DNA of 16,802 bases from Flavobacteriales bacterium (GCA_030831885.1 JAURKF010000094.1:1-16802), one strand, 5' to 3'; shown: positions 1 through 5,612, numbered from the stretch's first letter. A program made the numbers and translations. Notes: generated by a model from the letters alone, not told the origin.

Positions 1-69
1 AGTAGCTCAGCTGGTTAGAGCACATGACTGTTAATCATGGGGTCCCTGGTTCGAGCCCAGGCTGAGGAG
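1..69 (+). tRNA. tRNA-Asn (anticodon GTT), 5' end cut by the window edge
   Basis: The D arm, a 5-bp anticodon stem (CATGA/TCATG) with loop CTGTTAA, and the T arm (CCTGG, TTCGAGC, CCAGG) can all be folded. The loop gives anticodon GTT, which reads AAC/AAU (Asn). The 3' acceptor strand CTGAGGA (62-68) needs TCCTCAG as its partner. Only the last two bases of that partner (AG, 1-2) are inside the window, so about 5 nt are missing at the 5' end. The discriminator base is G69, as expected for tRNA-Asn. CCA is not encoded. A strong terminator follows directly. Confidence 0.95.
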
Positions 70-74
70 CGGTG

Positions 75-115
75 AAAACCCTGTGAACATTGAGTTTGCG
101 GGGTTTTTTGTTTTT
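75..115 (+). terminator. Rho-independent terminator of tRNA-Asn
   Basis: A hairpin of about 14 bp can be formed. AAAACCC (75-81) pairs with GGGTTTT (101-107), and the helix continues inward through T82-C88 with G94-G100, using a few G-T wobbles, to a 5-nt loop (89-93). The 3' arm runs into a T-rich tail (TTTTTTGTTTTT, 104-115). It lies 6 nt after the tRNA, which suggests the tRNA transcript ends here. Confidence 0.85.
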
Positions 116-122
116 GCCCCAA

Positions 123-154
123 GCTGCTGCCCTCGGCTACGCTCGGGCAGCGGC
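123..154 (+). repeat. Palindromic element 1 (GAGCGNAGNCGA family, reverse orientation)
   Basis: The core TCGGCTACGCTC (133-144) is flanked by arms GCTGCTGCCC (123-132) and GGGCAGCGGC (145-154). These pair over 10 positions with one G-T wobble. The 12-nt core is the reverse complement of the core in the elements at 848-859 and 912-923, while the arms are different. CCTCGGCTACGCTCGGGCA recurs exactly at 702-720. Confidence 0.8.
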
Positions 155-162
155 GCTGTGTA

Positions 163-204
163 TTCGACCACTGCGCGAGCCTAGTCGAAGGCAGTGATAT
201 CGAA
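163..204 (+). repeat. Palindromic element 2 (same family, forward orientation)
   Basis: Arms CACTGC (169-174) and GCAGTG (191-196) pair perfectly around GCGAGCCTAGTCGAAG (175-190). The core has one mismatch to the consensus (C180 instead of G). An outer helix, TTCGA (163-167) with TCGAA (200-204), extends the stem across a small bulge. The arm sequence is unlike that of element 1, but complementarity is kept. Confidence 0.75.
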
Positions 205-235
205 AGTAATAACCCATTACCCAAGCGAAGTTGAT

Positions 236-264
236 TGCTGCACGAGCGTAGTCGAAGGCAAGCA
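236..264 (+). repeat. Palindromic element 3 (same family, forward orientation)
   Basis: The core GAGCGTAGTCGA (244-255) has arms TGCTGC (236-241) and GCAAGCA (258-264), which pair over 6 bp with one bulged A. Just upstream, AAGCGAAGTTGA (about 223-233) looks like a decayed copy of the same core. The element ends about 70 bp before the GIY-YIG gene. The rest of 265-334 shows no clear promoter or other feature. Confidence 0.65.
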
Positions 265-334
265 TACATGCCATATTTTTCTTTTGTTACTCACTAGATT
301 CGAGAGAGACACTAAAAATCATCCTGCTCGAATC

Positions 335-646
335 ATGAAACCCTGCATGTACATTCTCCTGTGCTCCGATGGCAGTTACTACACTGGAAGCACAAAAGAT
401 CTGAGCTTTAGGTTGCAACAACACCAAAGCGGGTGTGGAGCGAACCACACGAGAAAGCGCCTTCCCGTTACATTAGTTTACTTCGAAGAGTTTGACCGAA
501 TAGATTATGCTTATCGGCGAGAGAAACAAATTCAAGGTTGGTCGCATGCCAAAAAGAAATCGCTCATCGAAAGAAACATATCTCGATTGAAAGAGCTTTC
601 GAAATGCATGAATTCGAGCCATTATCAGAGCAAGGATGCTTCCTGA
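335..646 (+). CDS. Small stand-alone GIY-YIG endonuclease-like protein (UPF0213/YhbQ-like)
   Basis: The 103-aa product matches the small single-domain GIY-YIG group. The two halves of the signature are YIL at residues 6-8 and YTG at 16-18 (in SYYTGSTKDL). They are followed by the expected arginine R26, H30, and the metal-binding glutamate E63 within RREKQIQGW (61-69). The domain fills residues 1 to about 83; the remaining 20 residues are a variable tail. In this superfamily these residues form the phosphodiester-cleaving site, so the protein is predicted to be an active DNA nuclease; its natural substrate is not known. ATG 335 is chosen because the fold begins at once (MKPCMYILLC). The frame stays open upstream to 194, but that stretch is made of palindromic repeats 2 and 3. 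The stop codon (644-646) lies inside another copy of the repeat. The gene is isolated, with a tRNA upstream and repeats on both sides. Confidence 0.88.
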   Translation: MKPCMYILLCSDGSYYTGSTKDLSFRLQQHQSGCGANHTRKRLPVTLVYFEEFDRIDYAYRREKQIQGWSHAKKKSLIERNISRLKELSKCMNSSHYQSKDAS

Positions 647-660
647 GCGAGGTCGAAAGG
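642..660 (+). repeat. Palindromic element 4, overlapping the GIY-YIG stop codon
   Basis: The core-like GAGCGAGGTCGA (645-656) has one mismatch to GAGCGNAGNCGA and short arms CCT (642-644) and AGG (658-660). The TGA stop (644-646) of the nuclease gene is formed by this repeat, so the last residues and termination of the protein come from repeat sequence. Confidence 0.6.
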
Positions 661-701
661 CTCGTGGGCTGAGGAATAAATTATTCTTGTTATGCCCCTG
701 C

Positions 702-787
702 CCTCGGCTACGCTCGGGCAACACCTCGTCTGCGCTCGGGCAACACCTCGGCTTCACTCAGTAACGCCTCGACTTCGATCAGGAAGC
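702..787 (+). repeat. Tandem array of four 21-22 bp units, each carrying the palindrome core
   Basis: Units start at 702, 724, 746 and 767 (periods 22, 22, 21), each with CCTCG. Their cores are TCGGCTACGCTC, TCGTCTGCGCTC, TCGGCTTCACTC and TCGACTTCGATC. The first two fit the reverse-orientation consensus TCGNCTNCGCTC; the last two have one mismatch each. Only the first unit keeps good arms (TGCCC 699-703 with GGGCA 716-720). The first two units share the trailer GGGCAACA, and the later ones have diverged, so this is an aged duplication. Confidence 0.8.
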
Positions 788-818
788 ATCGATAAAGCCT
801 GTTAGGTTCTCTCAAAAG

Positions 819-972
819 GACCTTCGCCAAAAGGAGCGCCGCTGACCGAGCGTAGCCGAGGTCAGCACCATACACACCCCATGACCTTCACCAAAAGGAG
901 CGCCGCTGACCGAGCGTAGCCGAGGTAAGCACCATACACACCCCATGACCTTCGCCAAAAGGAGCACCGCTG
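819..972 (+). repeat. 64-bp tandem repeat, 2.4 copies, each with an embedded stem-loop
   Basis: Copies begin at 819, 883 and 947 with GACCTTCGCC or GACCTTCACC, an exact 64-bp period. The third copy breaks off near 972 at CCGCTG. Each full copy contains GCTGACC, the core GAGCGTAGCCGA (848-859 and 912-923) and GGTCAGC. In copy 1 the arms pair perfectly over 7 bp (841-847 with 860-866). In copy 2 the right arm is GGTAAGC, leaving one mismatch. The two full copies differ at only two positions, so the duplication is recent. Confidence 0.92.
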
Positions 973-979
973 CCTTCAA

Positions 980-1009
980 CTGCTTCCTTCGACTTCGCTC
1001 AGGCAGCAG
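980..1009 (+). repeat. Palindromic element with core TCGACTTCGCTC (reverse orientation)
   Basis: The core TCGACTTCGCTC (989-1000) is flanked by CTGCTTCCT (980-988) and AGGCAGCAG (1001-1009), which pair at 8 of 9 positions. It sits directly after the broken third copy of the 64-bp repeat. Its right arm is the seed of a 13-bp tandem repeat. Confidence 0.75.
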
Positions 1010-1034
1010 TCGTAGGCAGCAGTCGTAGGTAGCA
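1002..1034 (+). repeat. 13-bp tandem repeat (GGCAGCAGTCGTA), about 2.5 copies
   Basis: GGCAGCAGTCGTA occurs at 1002-1014 and 1015-1027, followed by a partial copy, GGTAGCA (1028-1034). The unit starts within the right arm of the preceding palindrome, so it probably arose by local slippage after that element was in place. Confidence 0.85.
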
Positions 1035-1093
1035 ACCAAGGTCTGCCCTGATTCTTCACGCAATGCGGACTGCGAGTTTATCTAAAGGTCAAA

Positions 1094-3097
1094 TCAGCGA
1101 ACAACCGACAACATCCTTTTTTCTCCATTATCTAATACCAAACGATACATACCCGGACTCATTTCGCCCAGTTGAAGAACTGTGTGGGTATTGTTTGCTT
1201 TACTAATAAACACAACGCGGCCAGCAACATCAATAAGCCTGTATTCCACATTAATCAAATTCCCCAACTCCAGCACAGTATAATCATTCGCCGGATTCGG
1301 GTACACTCTAAAAGAAAACGCTCCTTCATTTACCTCTCCCAGCACTACCTCAAACCCGGCCGACACCTGCGACTCGCAAATATCCTCCAGTGCAATGCAC
1401 GTATAAATGCCATCCTGAGTTGCCACATAGCTCGAGCCCGTTGCTCCGAATATCATTTCTCCATTCCAATACCACTGATGCCCGGAGGCCTCACTTGTCT
1501 GTAAAAGCTGTCCTTCCGGAGTAATACCACCGTCCGTTATCACGGGTGTTTCCACTTCGATGGTTTGCACAGTGGTAGTTGCAGAAAGCGCACTGCATCC
1601 AAACTCATCTGTCACCTGAACTGCATAATCACCCTGCGTGCTGACTTCGAGTGAAAACGCTGTGGATCCCGGCAAATATGCTCCATTCAAATACCAGTCA
1701 TAAGCTATTGCTTGCGCCGAGATTACTTCCAAAACAATACTCTGCCCGGAGCAAATGGTAGCGCCATCCTCGGGAATGAGCAGCACCTCAGGCAAATCAA
1801 TCATGGCTATAGTCAACACATCCGAAACAGCTGTGCAGCCATCGCTATTGGTTACTTGCACAGTGTAGTCGCCCGCCATCATTACTTCGAGCGAAGAATT
1901 TTGCTGGCCTTCCAATTCAACCTCTCCGTTGAACCATACATACGCATTCCCCTCATCCACGTGCAAAAGCAAGGTGTCTTCCGCGCCGCATAAATTTTGT
2001 ATTCCATCGGCAAGTAGTATTTCCGCATTGGGCAATGGAAAAATATCCACGCTGAGGGAATTAGATTCATTGGTACAACCATTCGAATCGGTAATGCGCG
2101 CCGAATAGCCAGAGCTGTCATACACGTTCAAAAACAAATCAGTCATTCCCTCCATCGAAGCACCATCGGCAAACCACTGCACCTGACCTTCCCCTGCCGT
2201 CACAACGAGCAACGACGACGCACCGGCGCAGATCCATGGATTTCCATCAATCGAAATTTCAACTTGTTGTGCCGGTATCACATTCAGTGTAATTGAATTC
2301 GTGCTATTGCTGCACCCGGTAATTGAGTCTGTGATGATAGCATGATACTCTCCTGCAACGGTGGCGGAAAATGAAGATGTGGCCAAAATCACTAACGACT
2401 CATCCCTGTACCAATCAAAAGTCAGATTATCATAATACGAAGCTGCAACCATCAAACTATCGCCTTCGCATATTAGGGGGTCACCTTCCCATACCAACGA
2501 CACCTGAGGTAATGCATAGATAATGACTTCTACCGGCTGCGATTCGCTTGCGCAAGGTGAACTTTCATTGCCAACCACTACATAACTACCTGCTTCGGTC
2601 GCTGTAAACGTTGCGTTCACCCCGTCTATAAGTGCTGTTCCGTCGCGATACCACTGCCATTGCGCAGTACCGCCGGTTGCCTGCAATAGGATCGATTGTC
2701 CTTGGCATGCCTCGGTGCCTTGAGAACTCACTATCAAAGCATTCAAGGGTGACTGCAGAATTACTTCCACTGGATCCGATTCCACCTGACACAGCAGCGA
2801 AACAACTACCACCGAATAGATACCCGATTGATTGGCAACAAACGTATTGGTTGTAGCCCCTGTAATAAACTCTCCGTTTCGCTTCCAGCTTATCTCCACG
2901 GCGCCGGTTATAGTAGCTGTCAGAGTAACCGGTTCACCACAGCCGATGACCGGGCTGCTCTGATCAATAACAACACTCAACCCTGCTTCACCCGATTCAC
3001 TGCGCGTTTCTTCCAACACCACCATGCGCTGCTGCGATTGCAACTCACAGGCAAGCATGCTCAGCAAACAAAAACAAGCAATAATTCGTTTATTCAT
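1094..3097 (-). CDS. T9SS type A-sorted surface protein with seven Ig-like repeats
   Basis: A 667-aa exported protein. The N-terminus (MNKRIIACFCLLSMLACELQ) is a signal peptide, probably cleaved near residue 22; a cysteine at 17 could instead suggest a lipoprotein, but the lipobox is poor. Seven consecutive units of about 75-80 aa follow. Most have a Cys near the start (xxCxGxS), a WYxxG or WxxNG strand, GxYxVxVT and a second Cys (GCxxxS), as in Ig/PKD-like adhesin modules. The seventh unit lacks the first Cys. The C-terminal 74 residues (about 594-667), with VYPNPANDY and GMYRLVL, are a T9SS type A sorting domain. Such domains direct transport across the outer membrane, followed by cleavage and surface anchoring. 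No enzymatic domain is seen; an adhesive or scaffold role is inference. It lies 80 bp downstream of the cyclase gene on the same strand and may have its own promoter (see 3103-3110). Confidence 0.88.
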   Translation of the reverse strand: MNKRIIACFCLLSMLACELQSQQRMVVLEETRSESGEAGLSVVIDQSSPVIGCGEPVTLTATITGAVEISWKRNGEFITGATTNTFVANQSGIYSVVVVSLLCQVESDPVEVILQSPLNALIVSSQGTEACQGQSILLQATGGTAQWQWYRDGTALIDGVNATFTATEAGSYVVVGNESSPCASESQPVEVIIYALPQVSLVWEGDPLICEGDSLMVAASYYDNLTFDWYRDESLVILATSSFSATVAGEYHAIITDSITGCSNSTNSITLNVIPAQQVEISIDGNPWICAGASSLLVVTAGEGQVQWFADGASMEGMTDLFLNVYDSSGYSARITDSNGCTNESNSLSVDIFPLPNAEILLADGIQNLCGAEDTLLLHVDEGNAYVWFNGEVELEGQQNSSLEVMMAGDYTVQVTNSDGCTAVSDVLTIAMIDLPEVLLIPEDGATICSGQSIVLEVISAQAIAYDWYLNGAYLPGSTAFSLEVSTQGDYAVQVTDEFGCSALSATTTVQTIEVETPVITDGGITPEGQLLQTSEASGHQWYWNGEMIFGATGSSYVATQDGIYTCIALEDICESQVSAGFEVVLGEVNEGAFSFRVYPNPANDYTVLELGNLINVEYRLIDVAGRVVFISKANNTHTVLQLGEMSPGMYRLVLDNGEKRMLSVVR

Positions 3098-3102
3098 CGA
3101 TG

Positions 3103-3110
3103 CAAATTAC
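3103..3110 (-). promoter_or_regulatory. -7-like box close to the ATG of the Ig-repeat gene (weak)
   Basis: On the minus strand GTAATTTG ends 5 nt before the ATG at 3097. It differs from TAnnTTTG by one position in the TA (or by a 1-nt shorter spacer). No TTTG at the proper -33 distance is seen. It is listed because the same close spacing recurs at other genes in the window. Confidence 0.25.
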
Positions 3111-3177
3111 AAAAAAGAAAGACGTTGCTGAAGCTCCTCAAACACACAGTTTCTTCAGAGCCCTATCTTAAAGCCGG

Positions 3178-3942
3178 CTACTTCAACTCGTGCAAACAAG
3201 GTCGTGAAGGTGCCGCATCATTGCGAAAAGATGCTACCTGAAGATTGAGCAGGTAGAGTCCATCGTGAATAGAATCGTCCACAAAAATCATTTCTGTGAT
3301 AGTGCACTGCATGCGAGGCGCTGAAGGGTAATTCCAGAAGGCGTGATGCGCCAATAGCTTTCCTTCATCCTCTTCGCGGTCAATTGATGGCATATCTACC
3401 AGCAAATGCTGAACCCCTAAATCTGCAAGCCATTGAGCCGCCTCGGGTTGCATGTAGGTAAAGTTTGTGTTGGAATACAACTTCTGCTTTTTTCCTTGCG
3501 TATTCGGAAGTGTGCGAATCACGAGAGCCTCCGGAATGTGCGCGCCCATTGCTTCTTGCAGTTGACTGAGCATTATGACGGAGTCGCCTTTTTTCATTTC
3601 ATTCATATCGCTTTCAAGAATGCACGGTGCAATGCTAACCACCTTAGCCAACCACCAAAAACGAGGCAATGCATCTTCGATCGAAACCAATTCACGCGCT
3701 ATGTGACCTACTGTTTCCGTATGCGTGCCATGGGCATGCGGATTGAAACTCACATCGAAAAAATTTACTTTGCCACCCAACTTAATACTTCCGGTGAAGT
3801 ATTGATTGAGTACCGGACGAATGGAGGCCGGCCCCGCATACCAAGCACGAGGCCCCCTGCCATGAATAGGAATGGATAGGTCAAGTGGCTTTGCAATATC
3901 AATTCGAAATTCTCCCTGTGGATGTTGGATGGTTGCTATCAT
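3178..3942 (-). CDS. Cyclase-family metal-dependent hydrolase (kynurenine formamidase-like fold)
   Basis: The 254-aa protein matches the cyclase family (PF04199), which includes kynurenine formamidase KynB, isatin hydrolase and other metal-dependent amide or lactone hydrolases. The signature region is HAHGTHTETVGHI (residues 69-81), the counterpart of the usual HxGTHxDxPxH. It is a variant: alanine is at the first His position (with His shifted by one), Glu replaces Asp, and Val-Gly stands where Ala-Pro is usual. This probably marks a distinct subfamily, so the substrate cannot be assigned. No signal peptide is present, so it should be cytoplasmic. The ATG overlaps the hemW stop codon in an ATGA (3939-3942), so the two are very likely cotranscribed and translationally coupled. 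Tryptophan degradation would be a guess, as no other pathway genes are present. Confidence 0.8.
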   Translation of the reverse strand: MIATIQHPQGEFRIDIAKPLDLSIPIHGRGPRAWYAGPASIRPVLNQYFTGSIKLGGKVNFFDVSFNPHAHGTHTETVGHIARELVSIEDALPRFWWLAKVVSIAPCILESDMNEMKKGDSVIMLSQLQEAMGAHIPEALVIRTLPNTQGKKQKLYSNTNFTYMQPEAAQWLADLGVQHLLVDMPSIDREEDEGKLLAHHAFWNYPSAPRMQCTITEMIFVDDSIHDGLYLLNLQVASFRNDAAPSRPCLHELK

Positions 3943-5072
3943 GTTTCAACTATAAATAAATCGGATGCAAGGCGGTCGGCACGCAACAAACCCTGCTCCG
4001 TAAGGCGTAATGTGTTGCCTTCGCGCAATAGCCATCCCTGTTCCTGCCATTGATTCAATTGCTCCTGTTCTTTGACACATAGATCAATTCCAAAAGACTG
4101 CTGAAGATAATCTAAATCAACTCCCCAAATGGTGCGCAAACGAGTCATCACATATTCATTAAATCGTTCCGCTGTGCCGAGTACTTCGATCTCGAACTTT
4201 GGTGTACCGCTCATTATTCCGGCAATATATTGTGCATTGTTGGACACATTCCATTGTCGGGTGGTCCCATCAAACGAATGTGCCGATGGACCCACGCCCA
4301 AGTAATGTGCGCCTTTCCAATACGAACTGTTGTGCCGCGAATACATGCCGGGCCGGCAAAAATTGGAAACCTCGTATGGCTCGAAGTCGGCGCGCTTCAG
4401 CATGTGAACGAGAGTAAGAAATTGTTCCTCACTCGCACTATCAGGTGCAGGTTGCATTTCGCCCTTGGCGTACTGATTCCCCAACACCGTTTTAGATTCA
4501 ATCGTTAGACTATACGCGCTGATATGCTGCACCTGCAAATCGATAGCACGTTGAATGTTGTGCTGCCAATCGTACAATTTCAAGCCGGGAATACTATAAA
4601 TCAAGTCAATTGTAATATTCTCGAATCCGCGGTCCTGTGCACATTTCAGTGCATAGTCAGCTTGTGTAGCTGTATGAGCACGATTCATCCAACGCAAATC
4701 CTCATCGCGAAAACTCTGGATACCCACGCTGAGACGATTCACCGGAGTTCTCCGCAATTCGAGAATCTTCAAATAAGTCAAATCATCCGGATTGGCTTCC
4801 AGTGTAATCTCCGCGTGCGATGAAACCGCGTATAGTTCGTGAATGGTTTCGAACAACCGCTGCAATTCATCCGTACTCAGCAATGATGGAGTTCCTCCTC
4901 CCAGATAAATCGTGTCGATGGTTTGGCCATTGACATAGGATACCCGATTCTTGAGCTCCCGATGCATCGCATCCAGCAAGTCGCCTTTCGAGCGCAAGGA
5001 GGTCGAAAAATGGAAGTCGCAATAATGGCATGCTTGCTTGCAAAAGGGTATGTGCAGATAGATGCCGGCCAT
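3939..5072 (-). CDS. hemW: Radical SAM heme chaperone HemW (formerly annotated as HemN-like oxidase)
   Basis: The 377-aa product begins MAGIYLHIPFCKQACHYCDF. It has the radical SAM cluster motif CxxxCxxC at C11, C15 and C18, with YCDF as in HemW/HemN proteins, and GGGTP at 58-62 for SAM binding. The sequence then follows the family throughout (SVGIQSF, IDLIYSIPG, HISAYSLTIE) and ends in a HemN-C-like winged region. The family was long called oxygen-independent coproporphyrinogen III oxidase, but members of this length are HemW, which binds heme and delivers it to membrane hemoproteins. The frame is open further upstream to 5207, but that part overlaps the divergent biotin carrier gene and lacks family similarity, so ATG 5072 is used. 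The start is 39 bp from that divergent gene, and the 3' end overlaps the cyclase gene by 4 bp. Confidence 0.95.
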   Translation of the reverse strand: MAGIYLHIPFCKQACHYCDFHFSTSLRSKGDLLDAMHRELKNRVSYVNGQTIDTIYLGGGTPSLLSTDELQRLFETIHELYAVSSHAEITLEANPDDLTYLKILELRRTPVNRLSVGIQSFRDEDLRWMNRAHTATQADYALKCAQDRGFENITIDLIYSIPGLKLYDWQHNIQRAIDLQVQHISAYSLTIESKTVLGNQYAKGEMQPAPDSASEEQFLTLVHMLKRADFEPYEVSNFCRPGMYSRHNSSYWKGAHYLGVGPSAHSFDGTTRQWNVSNNAQYIAGIMSGTPKFEIEVLGTAERFNEYVMTRLRTIWGVDLDYLQQSFGIDLCVKEQEQLNQWQEQGWLLREGNTLRLTEQGLLRADRLASDLFIVET

Positions 5073-5076
5073 ACCG

Positions 5077-5084
5077 CGAAAGTA
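5077..5084 (-). promoter_or_regulatory. -7-like box TACTTTCG, 4 nt before the hemW ATG
   Basis: On the minus strand TACTTTCG matches the Bacteroidota -7 element TAnnTTTG except for one C. It is separated from the hemW ATG by only four bases (CGGT). No clear -33 TTTG was found at 17-20 bp. If functional, transcription would start at or next to the start codon. Confidence 0.35.
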
Positions 5085-5093
5085 CCTAGCTTC

Positions 5094-5110
5094 GTGCAAT
5101 AAATTTGCAC
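5094..5110. promoter_or_regulatory. 17-bp palindrome in the hemW/biotin carrier divergent region (operator candidate)
   Basis: GTGCAATAAATTTGCAC has perfect 6-bp arms (GTGCAA, TTGCAC) around a 5-nt spacer. It occupies nearly half of the 39-bp gap between two divergent starts and overlaps the -7-like box of the plus-strand gene. That is where a repressor acting on one or both genes could bind. No known regulator was recognised, and it does not resemble the BirA box. Chance occurrence in AT-rich promoter DNA is possible. Confidence 0.35.
5100..5107 (+). promoter_or_regulatory. -7 box TAAATTTG, 4 nt before the biotin carrier ATG
   Basis: TAAATTTG fits the Bacteroidota housekeeping sigma -7 consensus TAnnTTTG exactly and is followed by CACC and then ATG at 5112. 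No good -33 TTTG is visible 17-20 bp upstream. The spacing implies a transcript starting at about the A of the ATG. Confidence 0.45.
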
Positions 5111-5111
5111 C

Positions 5112-5612
5112 ATGTACAAAGCTACAGTCAACGGAAAAAAAACGTTCGAGGTGTCGTTGGAAGGTGACACCGCGTGGGTCAACGGAAAAGCAGTAAGCAT
5201 CAGCCAATCTTCGCTAAGTGATTTACGCTCCCATTGGATTCTTGGCGATAAATCGATGAATGTCGAGGTGATACATGCCGATGCCGAAAAAAAAGAATTC
5301 TCGGTGAAAGTCAACAATAACGTTTATCAGCTGCAACTGAAAGACCGCTTCGACGAATTGCTCAAAAGTTTGGGGATGGAGGCCGTGGGTCAGAAAAAGG
5401 TAAGCGAAATAAAAGCACCCATGCCGGGGATGGTGCTCAATATTTTGGTGCATGCAGGAGATACGGTCGAAAAAGACACACCCTTGCTGATTCTTGAGGC
5501 CATGAAAATGGAAAATGTAATTAAGAGTCCTACAGCCGGCGTGGTAAAAAAAGTGGGGGCCGTGAAAGGTGTGGCAGTTGAAAAAGGAGCGGTATTAATA
5601 GAATTTCAATAG
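5112..5612 (+). CDS. Biotin carboxyl carrier protein subunit of an acyl-CoA carboxylase
   Basis: The 166-aa protein ends in a biotinyl/lipoyl domain (about 95-166). The canonical biotinylation site EAMKMEN is present, with the acceptor lysine at K132, 34 residues before the C-terminus as usual. It is preceded by APMPGMV, the conserved turn of the domain. The first 90 residues resemble the N-terminal region of Bacteroidota carriers of acetyl- or propionyl-CoA carboxylases, which supports the ATG at 5112. In such enzymes biotin carboxylase loads CO2 onto this biotin and a carboxyltransferase passes it to the acyl-CoA. Neither partner subunit is in the window, so the specific carboxylase cannot be named; a biotin-dependent decarboxylase is an alternative. 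No terminator was recognised at 5613-5714. Confidence 0.88.
   Translation: MYKATVNGKKTFEVSLEGDTAWVNGKAVSISQSSLSDLRSHWILGDKSMNVEVIHADAEKKEFSVKVNNNVYQLQLKDRFDELLKSLGMEAVGQKKVSEIKAPMPGMVLNILVHAGDTVEKDTPLLILEAMKMENVIKSPTAGVVKKVGAVKGVAVEKGAVLIEFQ

Larger units (their letters stand above)
647..1093. other. Gene-free, repeat-filled interval
   Basis: No convincing gene is visible in these 447 bases. Open frames exist on both strands, but they translate repeats into low-complexity peptides (for example recurring LPERSR) without any family resemblance. The interval contains at least seven copies of the GAGCGNAGNCGA core in both orientations, a 22-bp tandem array (702-787), a 64-bp tandem array (819-972) and a 13-bp tandem repeat (1002-1034). 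Nothing was recognised at 1035-1093, and no clear terminator was seen for the minus-strand gene that ends at 1094. Confidence 0.75.

Noticed and set aside
194..334. N-terminal extension of the GIY-YIG protein (open frame from 194)
   Set aside because: The stretch translates palindromic repeats 2 and 3, and the conserved domain starts exactly at ATG 335.
819..972. CRISPR array
   Set aside because: The 64-bp units are contiguous with no unique spacers, and no cas genes are present.
473..1063. Minus-strand open frames in the repeat region
   Set aside because: They read through repeat arrays or antisense to the nuclease gene, give low-complexity peptides (recurring LPERSR) and match no family pattern.
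1712..2856. Plus-strand frames opposite the Ig-repeat gene
   Set aside because: Antisense shadows of the repeat-rich protein; no family features, and the minus-strand frame is clearly the coding one.
3114..3158. Terminator between the cyclase and Ig-repeat genes
   Set aside because: CTGAAG/CTTCAG (3128-3133, 3153-3158) forms only a 6-bp stem with a 19-nt loop, and the T-rich run starts 7 nt later; too weak to call.
5073..5207. 46-residue N-terminal extension of HemW
   Set aside because: It overlaps the divergent biotin carrier gene and has no similarity to HemW; the family N-terminus starts at 5072.
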